Below, piece by piece: positions 1 to 6,363 of a DNA stretch of 8,209 nucleotides. The position numbers and the translations under genes were made by a program. The DNA lies in contig JAJXYI010000241.1 in NCBI GenBank assembly GCA_021780625.1, positions 1 to 8,209 on the forward strand, written 5' to 3'. The notes under the pieces were generated by a model, which saw nothing but the letters and a program-made list of their open reading frames with translations, was not told where the DNA came from and did no database searches. Positions within the stretch are counted from its first letter, which is position 1; each line of letters opens with the position of its first letter. Origin of the DNA: a bacterium (GTDB lineage: Bacteria; Verrucomicrobiota; Verrucomicrobiae; Opitutales; Opitutaceae).

Positions 1-15
1 AGGAAGCCCGTCGAC

Positions 16-684
16 TTACTGCGCTCCTGCATCCGCTGGGGCAGGCGCTGCTGCGCCGGACGAAGCATCCGGACCCGCACCAGCTGCAGCGGCCGCAGCT
101 GCGGCGCCCGAGCCCGGGTTCTTCAGGATAATGATCTCCACGCGACGATCCTTGGCCATCTGGTCCTCGGTGCCGTTCTTGACCGCCTCGAGGCTGCCCT
201 TCGAGGTCGTGTCGAGGCGGGACGCATCGACGCCGTGGCCGGTCAGCCACTGCTTCGCAGCTTCAGCGCGACGCTCACCCAGGCCCATGTTGTATTCGGC
301 CGTGCCGCGCCAGTCGCAGTGGCCTTCGAGCAGCAGGCGCTGCTGCGGGTGGCTCTGGAGATACTGGGCAGCGGCTTCGAGCTTCGGGCGCTCGGAGGAT
401 TTGATCGCAGAACGATCGAAGGCAAAGTAGACCGGCTTCAGCAGGCCGCGGATCGTAAACTGGTCTTCAAGCACATCCGAACGGGGCGCGAGCGCCGGCG
501 CGTCCGGATTGATATTCACGTTCTCGGGCGAGACACCCGAATCGGCCGTGGCGGCGGGCCCCGCATTACCGGGTCCCATCATGGTTTGGTCCGGCGTCGG
601 GCGCAGGGGTTTCTTGGTGCAGCCGGCAAGAAGGACGACGGCTGAAATTACGGCTAGGGAAAACGGCTTCGCGGCGATTTTCAT
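16..684 (-). CDS. pal: Pal-like OmpA-family peptidoglycan-associated lipoprotein
   Basis: The 222-residue product looks like a Pal-type lipoprotein that ties the outer membrane to peptidoglycan. It starts with a lipoprotein signal: Lys2 and Lys6, a hydrophobic stretch, and the lipobox LLAGC with the lipidated cysteine at residue 22. A Pro/Ala-rich linker (about 23-75) leads to an OmpA C-terminal domain at about 82-188. That domain contains VYFAFD, then GHCDWRGTAEYN and LGERRA, which match the peptidoglycan-binding motif. Asp124 and Arg138/Arg139 are the expected diaminopimelate-contacting residues, and the domain closes with DRRVEIIIL. Residues about 189-222 form an Ala/Gly/Pro tail that E. 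coli Pal lacks. In other bacteria Pal works with TolB and TolA, but none of the tol genes lies in this window; they could be beyond the left edge, downstream of this gene. No strong ribosome-binding site precedes the ATG; the start is chosen because it gives a complete lipoprotein signal. It could be another OmpA-domain lipoprotein rather than the Tol partner. Confidence 0.9.
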   Translation of the reverse strand: MKIAAKPFSLAVISAVVLLAGCTKKPLRPTPDQTMMGPGNAGPAATADSGVSPENVNINPDAPALAPRSDVLEDQFTIRGLLKPVYFAFDRSAIKSSERPKLEAAAQYLQSHPQQRLLLEGHCDWRGTAEYNMGLGERRAEAAKQWLTGHGVDASRLDTTSKGSLEAVKNGTEDQMAKDRRVEIIILKNPGSGAAAAAAAAGAGPDASSGAAAPAPADAGAQ

Positions 685-708
685 GGAAAAGGGATCAACG
701 AGATCGCG

Positions 709-737
709 GTTATTGGATAAGTACCGGTGGGCGGCAA
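709..737 (-). promoter_or_regulatory. possible sigma-70 promoter of the pal-like gene
   Basis: On the minus strand TTGCCG (732-737) is followed after 17 bases by AATAAC (709-714). Each hexamer matches four of six consensus positions. The site lies about 25 bases upstream of the lipoprotein start. It is a weak match, supported mainly by position. Confidence 0.3.
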
Positions 738-782
738 GGTTTTAATGGACGGCAGAGTCGGCTTAACAACCTGCTCAAAGCT

Positions 783-802
783 GCCTCCCTGAGGAGGGAG
801 GC
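783..802 (-). terminator. hairpin, possible terminator of the response regulator
   Basis: GCCTCCCT (783-790) and AGGGAGGC (795-802) form a perfect 8-bp stem with a 4-base loop. It lies about 35 bases past the stop of the minus-strand response regulator and before the promoter region of the pal-like gene. On the minus strand the stem is followed by AGCTTTGAGC, so the U-tract is poor. Termination is plausible from position and stem strength, but it may be inefficient or Rho-assisted. Confidence 0.45.
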
Positions 803-837
803 CTCACGTCGGCCCCGTCGGCCCTCCGAGGAGAAAA

Positions 838-1485
838 TCAATTGGCCTTCTTGGGCTCGACCAGGCCGATTTCGAGCGCATAGCGCGTCAGGCTGGCGAC
901 ATCGTGCAAATTGAGCTTGCGCATCAGGTTGGTACGATGGTTGTCGACGGTCTTCACGCTGATTCCCAGCTTGTTGGCGATGTCCTTGGTGCTGTTGCTC
1001 TCGGCAACCAGCTGGAGAATCTCCCGCTCGCGATCAGTCAGGAAGTCAGGCGTGTTGCTCGCGCTTGGATTTGCCACAACATTGCGCAGGAGCGCCGCCA
1101 CGGCGGGCCCGAAATAGGTGCCTCCGTTGGCCACCGTTTCCAAGCCCTTCTTGAACTCAAAGAGTCCCGCTGTCTTCTCGACAAACCCGTGTGCTCCCGC
1201 TTCGAGCATCTCGCGTACAAGCACCGGGTTCTCGTGTCCCGAAAAGACCAGCACGCGCGTGTTTCGAAGTTGCTTGGACACGCGACGCAGGATCTCGACT
1301 CCGTTGAGGCCCGGCAGCTTGGCATCGAGAATGATCAGATCCGGCTTGGCCTCCAAGCACAGCGTAAGCGCGGCCTGCCCGTCGCCCGCTTCACCCACAA
1401 GCTTGTAGTTTGGATCGAGGCGCAGAATCTCCGCCAGCATTTCGCGGATGGCGGTCTGATCTTCAATGATGACAAGGCGCTTCAT
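838..1485 (-). CDS. NarL/FixJ-family response regulator (REC + LuxR-type HTH)
   Basis: This 215-residue protein is a two-domain transcriptional regulator controlled by phosphorylation. The receiver domain (about 1-120) has the acidic pair Glu8-Asp9, the phospho-acceptor Asp54 in [10 protein letters not shown], the switch Ser82 in VLVFSG and the conserved Lys104 in VEKT. A short linker leads to a LuxR/GerE helix-turn-helix at about 147-208, with [15 protein letters not shown] and the recognition region [16 protein letters not shown], typical of NarL-type DNA-binding domains. Length and architecture are normal for the family. No histidine kinase gene is adjacent on the same strand, so its partner is not identified. 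The hybrid kinase about 1 kb away could be functionally related, but nothing shows it. The ATG at 1483-1485 gives the complete receiver N-terminus, although no clear Shine-Dalgarno is visible. The gene is divergent from the lipoprotein at 1609, and 1486-1608 is their shared upstream region. Confidence 0.93.
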   Translation of the reverse strand: MKRLVIIEDQTAIREMLAEILRLDPNYKLVGEAGDGQAALTLCLEAKPDLIILDAKLPGLNGVEILRRVSKQLRNTRVLVFSGHENPVLVREMLEAGAHGFVEKTAGLFEFKKGLETVANGGTYFGPAVAALLRNVVANPSASNTPDFLTDREREILQLVAESNSTKDIANKLGISVKTVDNHRTNLMRKLNLHDVASLTRYALEIGLVEPKKAN

Positions 1486-1608
1486 GGGCGGCGATTTGGG
1501 AAATTTCGACTGGACGCTCCACGCGCGGTGGGTCGGCGGGCTGCGTATCAGGAATCTTGCGTTTAAAATGATCCAGGTTCCCCTTTCTTGTAAAGCGTCA
1601 TCCTCCTC

Positions 1609-2130
1609 ATGACCGGCACCGACGATTCCATCTCTCGCCTGAGCCGAGGTGCGGGCCTCCTCCTGCTATTGTTGCTGACCCTTGCCGGCTGCGAATCCGA
1701 TTCCGCCGGTCCGAGTCTCAAGCGACCGTCTGAACCGCTTCCAACGCCGTCCGCCAATGTCTCACGCCTGCAGGCATGGAAGGATGCCAATCTCATCGCG
1801 TCGCGAGAGTCCGGGCGCGAGGCCCTGGTTGGGGGCGGTACCTCCATGAATCCTGTTTATGGTGACAACACGATGCTGGTGGTCCAACCCATCGACTACG
1901 ACCAGCTGAAGGCGGGAATGACGGTTGTCTACGTGAACGATCAGGGGAAACGCGTCGCCCATCAGCTCATCAAGAAGGAGGCTCGCGGATGGCGCGCCCA
2001 GGGGATCGACAACGATGTCGAGGATTACGATTACGTGACCCCCGATAACTTGGTTGGAGTGGTCTATGCCAGTCTCGTGAGCGAGGATCCCGACGCCCCC
2101 GCAAAAAGCGGCGATTCCGGTGGTAAGTAA
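1609..2130 (+). CDS. putative lipoprotein with S26 signal-peptidase-like (Ser-His) domain
   Basis: The 173-residue product begins with a lipoprotein signal: Arg10/Arg13, seven consecutive leucines (17-23), and the lipobox LAGC with lipidated Cys28. After a Pro/Ser-rich linker, residues about 70-156 resemble the S24/S26 peptidase fold. [11 protein letters not shown] contains the candidate nucleophile Ser79; [10 protein letters not shown] matches the following strand region; VAHQLI places His118 where S26B (SipW/Sec11-type) enzymes carry their catalytic His, and QGIDND with Asp134/Asp136 and VGVVYA follow the same pattern. No lysine occupies the general-base position of LepB-type enzymes. The Ser-His spacing is 39 residues. 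Unlike signal peptidases it appears to be lipid-anchored, with no other membrane segment. An in-frame TAA at 1591 and the signal sequence support the ATG at 1609, but no purine-rich ribosome-binding site is seen. It ends directly against the convergent tRNA gene. Substrate and activity are unknown; it may be an inactive fold relative. Confidence 0.8.
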   Translation: MTGTDDSISRLSRGAGLLLLLLLTLAGCESDSAGPSLKRPSEPLPTPSANVSRLQAWKDANLIASRESGREALVGGGTSMNPVYGDNTMLVVQPIDYDQLKAGMTVVYVNDQGKRVAHQLIKKEARGWRAQGIDNDVEDYDYVTPDNLVGVVYASLVSEDPDAPAKSGDSGGK

Positions 2131-2205
2131 TGGTGGGTCGACTGGGATTCGAACCCAGAACCAACGACTTAAAAGGACGCTGCTCTACCGTTGAGCTATC
2201 GACCC
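2131..2205 (-). tRNA. tRNA-Lys (anticodon TTT)
   Basis: On the minus strand all cloverleaf parts are visible. The acceptor stem GGGTCGA (2199-2205) pairs with TCGACCC (2135-2141). The D arm is GCTC/GAGC with GG in the loop. The anticodon loop CTTTTAA (2169-2175) gives TTT. The variable loop is five bases, and the T arm is CTGGG/CCCAG with loop TTCGAAT. The discriminator A is at 2134 and CCA is encoded at 2131-2133. The anticodon stem GCGTC/GTCGT has a central U-U mismatch (positions 30/40) and a terminal G-U. The gene is convergent with the lipoprotein gene, whose stop codon ends at 2130. Confidence 0.95.
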
Positions 2206-2234
2206 CCATGCGCCTCTCAAGAGAGGAGCGCGGG

Positions 2235-2264
2235 GTAATACGCGACGCCTCAACTTGCGGGCAA
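2235..2264 (-). promoter_or_regulatory. possible sigma-70 promoter of tRNA-Lys
   Basis: On the minus strand TTGCCC (2259-2264) precedes TATTAC (2235-2240) with an 18-base spacer. Each hexamer matches four of six consensus bases. Initiation would fall near 2228, leaving a leader of roughly 20 bases before the mature tRNA 5' end at 2205. That leader region holds an inverted repeat, CCTCTC-AA-GAGAGG (2213-2226). Confidence 0.4.
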
Positions 2265-2432
2265 GGAAAAACTGACCCCCTCGACTCCTGTTGTGCGAGC
2301 GGAAATTTTGTGCGCGCCGGTGTGGAACGTAAGTGGGAATACTGACTCCGCCCGGCGACATTCGGATTGTCCCCATGTGCGGTCTGTCGACGATGCCTTT
2401 GACCGGTTGCCTACCCCTGTCCCGGCTGGCCG

Positions 2433-5400
2433 GTGTTTATGCAGAGCCAAGGCCTTCGGATTTGCCGTCGCCGCGCGCCGCACCAGGATGGAATTCCCCG
2501 TGTGATCTTCGGCGCGGCTCTCTGGCTGTGCATGGCCGCATGCGGAATCTTCCCTGCGGCCATGCGCGGCGCATCGCTGACGTCCCCTGGCGAAATCACG
2601 GATGCGGCCCCGATTTGGATGTTGCCACCGGCCATGCGGGCCGTGGCGCAACGGATCCACATTGAAGGTCGGGTGGATTACGTGGATGCCGCGTGGAAAT
2701 TGCTCTGGATCGGCCAGGGCAATCACGGCACTTTTATCCAGTTGGCCGATACACCTCCGGCTCTGGAGCCCGGCCAGTACGTCCGTATCGACGGTACCCT
2801 GGTGCCCGACGAGGGGCTCTCCGCGCGGCGTGTCCAGGTCACGGTCCTGGGGGCGCAGGAACCCGTCGAGCCGGTCGGCGCCACCGGGCACATCAATGAC
2901 CTGGCGCGACTCGACAGCCGGGTCGTCTCCGTGGACGCAATCGTGGACGGTATCCAGTTGATTGATGCAGAGCACCTCAGGCTCTACCTTGTCGTCGACG
3001 ACCGAATGATCATCGGTTGGGTGAGGCCCGACGACCCCGACCGCCTGCCCGACCTTGCCGGCAGGGCCATCCGGGCGGTTGGACTGTATTCCATGAGGCT
3101 CGATCCAACCCGGACCAACGCGACCATCGAGCTTTGGATCAATCGCGAGTCCGATATCGCTGTGACGGGAACGATCGCGGACATGCCTGCCTTCGCTTCA
3201 ACGATCACGCCCGTGGCCGAAATCGTCCAGCGGCCCGCCGGAGCGTGGGTTCATGTTCGAGGACGAGTCGAGGCTCGAGTCCCGGGTAGGCGAATTGTCG
3301 TCCGCGACGACACCGGCGAAATCGCGGTCGAATCTGTGCAGCGGCAACCGCCGCCTCAGGGGGCAGAGGTCGAGGCCGTGGGCCAGGTCGCTCATGCCGA
3401 GGGACGTTGGCGCTTGGTCTCGGGACTCGTCAGAGCAGTCTCCGTGGCAACGACGAAGCGTCCTCGCGACGGGGTGCTTTCCAGTGTGGGTGAGGTGCGC
3501 GTGTTGTCGTCGGTTGACGCGGACAGGCACATCCCCGTTCGCATCGCTGGCGTGGTCACATGGTCTCTTCCGAAAGCTGATTTTTTCTTCCTCCAGGATG
3601 TGACTGGCGGAGTGCGAGTGCGCTTCCCGAGATCGACGATGCCAAGTCCTCCGCTGTGCAAATTCATGGAGGTTTCAGGCGTCACCCGATCTGACAAGGC
3701 TGGTGTCCCAGAAATTGAACTACAGACCTACCGGGATTTGGGCGCCATGAACGCCCCCGTGCCTAAGGTCATCACGCTCGCGCAGGCCATGACCGGAAGG
3801 GAGGACGGGCAATGGGTGGAGATGCAGGGCTTCGTTCAGCGGGTGGTCTCCGAAGGCGACTGGCGTTGGATTCACCTGACATCGCCTGAGGGCGAATTTG
3901 TCGGGCACCTGCAATCGCCGGTCAATTTTGTGGCCAATCCCGGATCGTTGGTCCGGCTCCAGGGAGTCTGTGAAACCGTTCGGTCGCCCTCTGGGCAAGT
4001 GCAGCTGGTTCGCCTTCGCATCCCATTTCTTCACAGCATCACCATCGACGACGATGCGCCGGCCGATCCGTTTGATTTGCCGACACAGACCATTGAGAGC
4101 ATCGACCAGCTGGCGATGAGCGGGGGGCTGCGGCGCGCGCGCGTTTCCGGAGTGGTCACGCTGAGCCGACCCTCGGAGCATCTTTTGACCATCCAAGACG
4201 AGGGGCGCGGGCTCCTGGTGCTCACTCGGGAGGCCGTCGACATGAATCTCGGCAGCCGAATCGAGGTTGTGGGTATTGTTGGTAATGAGGGTGAGCGGGC
4301 GTTGCTCCGCCAATCGGCCGTGCGGCTGCTCGGACGCGGGGGTCTTCCTGACCCGGTGGCGCTGCCCAGCCCGGAGATTCCCGTTCGGAGCCTGGACGAG
4401 CGTTTGATCACGGTGCAGGGGCGGCTGCTTGATGTATTTCGTTCACCCGCTGACGTTCGGCTGCGCCTGCTCAAAGGCGACTATCTGTTCGAGGTAGTGA
4501 TGCCTCGGACCTTTGCGTCTGCGACTTTGCCGGAGATCGGGTCGGATCTGCGGCTGACCGGAATTTACAAGGCCGACTACGATGATTCGCGCCATCTGAG
4601 GGGCTTCCACCTGGAACTCCGAAGTCTCTCGGACATTGCGGTTGTTCACCCGCCGCGTCTGTGGACTCTTCGGAGGGCGTTGATTGCAGCAGCGGTGCTG
4701 GCTGTCATCTCGCTGCTCAGCTCCATGTGGGTGTTTGCACTGCGCCGACGTGTGCGCAGGCAGACCGATCAGATCCGGACGCAGATGGAACACCAGGCCC
4801 GTCTGGAGGCCAGTGTCCAGCACGCTGCGCGGCTTGAATCCCTGGGCCTGCTGGCAGGGGGCATCGCCCACGATTTCAATAATCTGCTTACGATCATCAT
4901 AGGAAACCTGGGCCTTGCGATGATGAGCGAATCCGCCGTGGCCGAGGTCGGGTCCAACTTGCAGGAGGCCCGACGTGGGGCCGCACGGGCCCAGGAGTTG
5001 ACTCGTCAGTTGCTCACGTTTGCTAAAGGGGGGATGCCCCAACGCGGCCCGACGCCTCTGGAGGATGTGGTGAAGGATGCAGTCGGATCGGTCATCCGCC
5101 TTGCGAGTGGACCGATCGAAGTCGCCTACGACTTTGCCTCTGATGCCCAACCGGCCCTCGGCGACCGCCCGCAGCTCCTGCAGGCGATCCAAAATCTCGC
5201 GCTCAACGCTGTGCAGGCCATGCCTCGCGGCGGACGCCTCGGGATTGCGCTTCGCAACATTGAGATCGGCGACGCAAACGACCACGCGCTTGCGCCCGGG
5301 CGGTACCTTGAACTTGTTCTCGAGGACACGGGCGAGGGTATTTCGCCTGAGAATCTGTCGAAAGTGTTCGATCCCTATTTCACCACCCGGAAAACCGGCA

Positions 5401-5966
5401 GCGGCCTTGGGCTGACCGCAGCCTACTCAATCGTTCGGAAGCACGATGGGGCGGTTGAGGTTTCGTCCACGAAGGGCCGCGGAACCACCGTGTCGCTTTG
5501 GATCCCTTCCGCATCGGAAGCGCCCGTCGAACCGCCAGCCGCCCCGGTTTCCGAGGCGGTGGATGCCGGTCATATAGGCAGGCCCCGCATTCTTTTGATG
5601 GATGACGAGGACAGCATCAGGCTGATCGGATCGGCATACCTGAAGCGAAAAGGGTATGAGGTTGTCGTGGCCGCCGATGGCGAATCGGCCGTCCGCATGT
5701 TCAAGGAAGCCCGGGCCTCTGGACGCTCGTTTGACCTCATCATCCTTGACCTGACCGTCCCAGGCGGCATGGGAGGACGCGAGGCGATCGAACGCATTCG
5801 ATCCGACGACCGGTCCGTACCCGCAATTGTCTCAAGCGGGTATTCCAGCGATCCGGTCATGGCTGATTATCAGAAATATGGCTTCGATGGCTGCGTGCCG
5901 AAGCCCTACGAACTCGACCAACTCACCGACGCCATCCGCCGCCTGACAGAACGCCGAACAACGTGA
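2433..5966 (+). CDS. hybrid sensor histidine kinase with large OB-like periplasmic sensor
   Basis: This 1177-residue protein is a membrane sensor kinase with its own receiver. Numbered from the GTG at 2433, it has a basic N-terminus with a hydrophobic segment (about 24-43) that is a signal peptide or membrane anchor. About 700 residues of predicted periplasmic region follow. They contain roughly seven beta-rich modules starting near 74, 155, 271, 366, 457, 566 and 655, each with a pattern like VxGxV followed by D/G-rich strands, resembling OB folds. A membrane helix (about 750-770) is followed by Arg-rich residues and a short coiled linker. The DHp motif GGIAHDFNNLL carries phospho-acceptor His813. 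The ATPase domain shows the N box around Asn925, DTGEGIS at 965-971 and GSGLGL at 989-994. A Pro/Ala linker leads to a receiver (about 1049-1173) with Asp1057/Asp1058, phospho-acceptor Asp1106 and Lys1157. All catalytic residues are present. An in-frame TGA at 2400 bounds the start; ATG at 2439 or GTG at 2502 are alternatives and none has a good ribosome-binding site. The signal sensed is unknown. Confidence 0.92.
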   Translation: MFMQSQGLRICRRRAPHQDGIPRVIFGAALWLCMAACGIFPAAMRGASLTSPGEITDAAPIWMLPPAMRAVAQRIHIEGRVDYVDAAWKLLWIGQGNHGTFIQLADTPPALEPGQYVRIDGTLVPDEGLSARRVQVTVLGAQEPVEPVGATGHINDLARLDSRVVSVDAIVDGIQLIDAEHLRLYLVVDDRMIIGWVRPDDPDRLPDLAGRAIRAVGLYSMRLDPTRTNATIELWINRESDIAVTGTIADMPAFASTITPVAEIVQRPAGAWVHVRGRVEARVPGRRIVVRDDTGEIAVESVQRQPPPQGAEVEAVGQVAHAEGRWRLVSGLVRAVSVATTKRPRDGVLSSVGEVRVLSSVDADRHIPVRIAGVVTWSLPKADFFFLQDVTGGVRVRFPRSTMPSPPLCKFMEVSGVTRSDKAGVPEIELQTYRDLGAMNAPVPKVITLAQAMTGREDGQWVEMQGFVQRVVSEGDWRWIHLTSPEGEFVGHLQSPVNFVANPGSLVRLQGVCETVRSPSGQVQLVRLRIPFLHSITIDDDAPADPFDLPTQTIESIDQLAMSGGLRRARVSGVVTLSRPSEHLLTIQDEGRGLLVLTREAVDMNLGSRIEVVGIVGNEGERALLRQSAVRLLGRGGLPDPVALPSPEIPVRSLDERLITVQGRLLDVFRSPADVRLRLLKGDYLFEVVMPRTFASATLPEIGSDLRLTGIYKADYDDSRHLRGFHLELRSLSDIAVVHPPRLWTLRRALIAAAVLAVISLLSSMWVFALRRRVRRQTDQIRTQMEHQARLEASVQHAARLESLGLLAGGIAHDFNNLLTIIIGNLGLAMMSESAVAEVGSNLQEARRGAARAQELTRQLLTFAKGGMPQRGPTPLEDVVKDAVGSVIRLASGPIEVAYDFASDAQPALGDRPQLLQAIQNLALNAVQAMPRGGRLGIALRNIEIGDANDHALAPGRYLELVLEDTGEGISPENLSKVFDPYFTTRKTGSGLGLTAAYSIVRKHDGAVEVSSTKGRGTTVSLWIPSASEAPVEPPAAPVSEAVDAGHIGRPRILLMDDEDSIRLIGSAYLKRKGYEVVVAADGESAVRMFKEARASGRSFDLIILDLTVPGGMGGREAIERIRSDDRSVPAIVSSGYSSDPVMADYQKYGFDGCVPKPYELDQLTDAIRRLTERRTT

Positions 5967-6363
5967 CTTAGGAAACATGTCCGGTCGTTGCTGTCCGACA
6001 AAACGCCGGTAAGCTTCCTGACGCCGGTGTCACCATGTCTTTCTCTCGGTCGTCCCGAGGATGGAATGCCATCGGAGCCAAATCCATCCATGTCCCCAAA
6101 CTCACGTCAAACTCCAGGCTCGAGCTGGTCGCGCTTTGGAGGCGCCTCCCGTCATCCGTATGGAATGCAGACCGAATCGCGTCCATGCAGGTCGCTGCAT
6201 CGACGTTTGGAAATTATTTTGGGACAACTGTTTTTGTCTGCAACTCCAGCCTGGTTCACGGGTTTCCATTGACCGGATATTCCGCTCCAACACCATGAGC
6301 CTCAGCCCTTCCAAAAACTTGGGAACAATTCAAAACTACGCCCATCAGAGCGAGGTAGATCGC
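5967..6363 (+). other. 397-base intergenic region upstream of the sigma factor
   Basis: I see no convincing gene here. An 87-codon open frame at 6035-6298 has no recognisable features and no ribosome-binding site. Short structures are present: a direct repeat ACGCCGGT (6003-6010 and 6021-6028), a 12-bp perfect palindrome GGAGGCGCCTCC (6138-6149), a small inverted repeat ATGCAG-GTCG-CTGCAT (6185-6200), and an A/T-rich patch near 6206-6238 containing GACAA/TTGTC. The region must hold the promoter and any operator of the sigma/anti-sigma pair. No clear -35/-10 pair and no clear terminator for the preceding kinase gene could be assigned. Confidence 0.6.
6352..6356 (+). promoter_or_regulatory. ribosome-binding site deciding the sigma factor start
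   Basis: GAGGT lies seven bases before the ATG at 6364. The frame is open far upstream, with other ATGs at 6061 and 6295. Neither has a comparable Shine-Dalgarno, and the protein encoded before 6364 does not look like sigma factor sequence. Confidence 0.65.

Noticed and set aside
235..645. Plus-strand open frame of 136 codons opposite the pal-like gene
   Set aside because: The minus-strand frame encodes a complete OmpA-domain lipoprotein; the plus-strand product has no recognisable features.
2465..2560. Lipobox at the start of the hybrid kinase (MAACG)
   Set aside because: The position three before the cysteine is Met instead of Leu/Val/Ile, so it is not a canonical lipobox; an ordinary signal peptide or anchor is more likely.
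2250..2975. Long minus-strand open frame of 241 codons opposite the kinase start
   Set aside because: It overlaps the well-supported kinase gene, has no recognised domain and shows the His/Arg/Pro-rich composition of an antisense shadow in GC-rich DNA.
4443..5285. Minus-strand open frame of 280 codons inside the kinase domain
   Set aside because: It lies entirely opposite the conserved DHp/ATPase coding sequence and is explained by codon bias.
6162..6183. ECF-type promoter GGAAT with CGTC
   Set aside because: The spacing is about 13 bases, too short for ECF promoters, which need about 16-18.
6218..6240. Sigma-54-like -24/-12 element (TTGGGAC with a T-rich downstream part)
   Set aside because: The invariant GC of the -12 element is missing, so it fails the basic consensus.
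6035..6298. 87-codon open frame in the gap before the sigma gene
   Set aside because: No ribosome-binding site, no recognisable domain or signal peptide, and composition resembling random translation of intergenic DNA.
6061..6363. Upstream extension of the sigma factor to an ATG at 6061 or 6295
   Set aside because: The extra residues do not resemble sigma factor sequence, and the good GAGGT ribosome-binding site is placed for the ATG at 6364.
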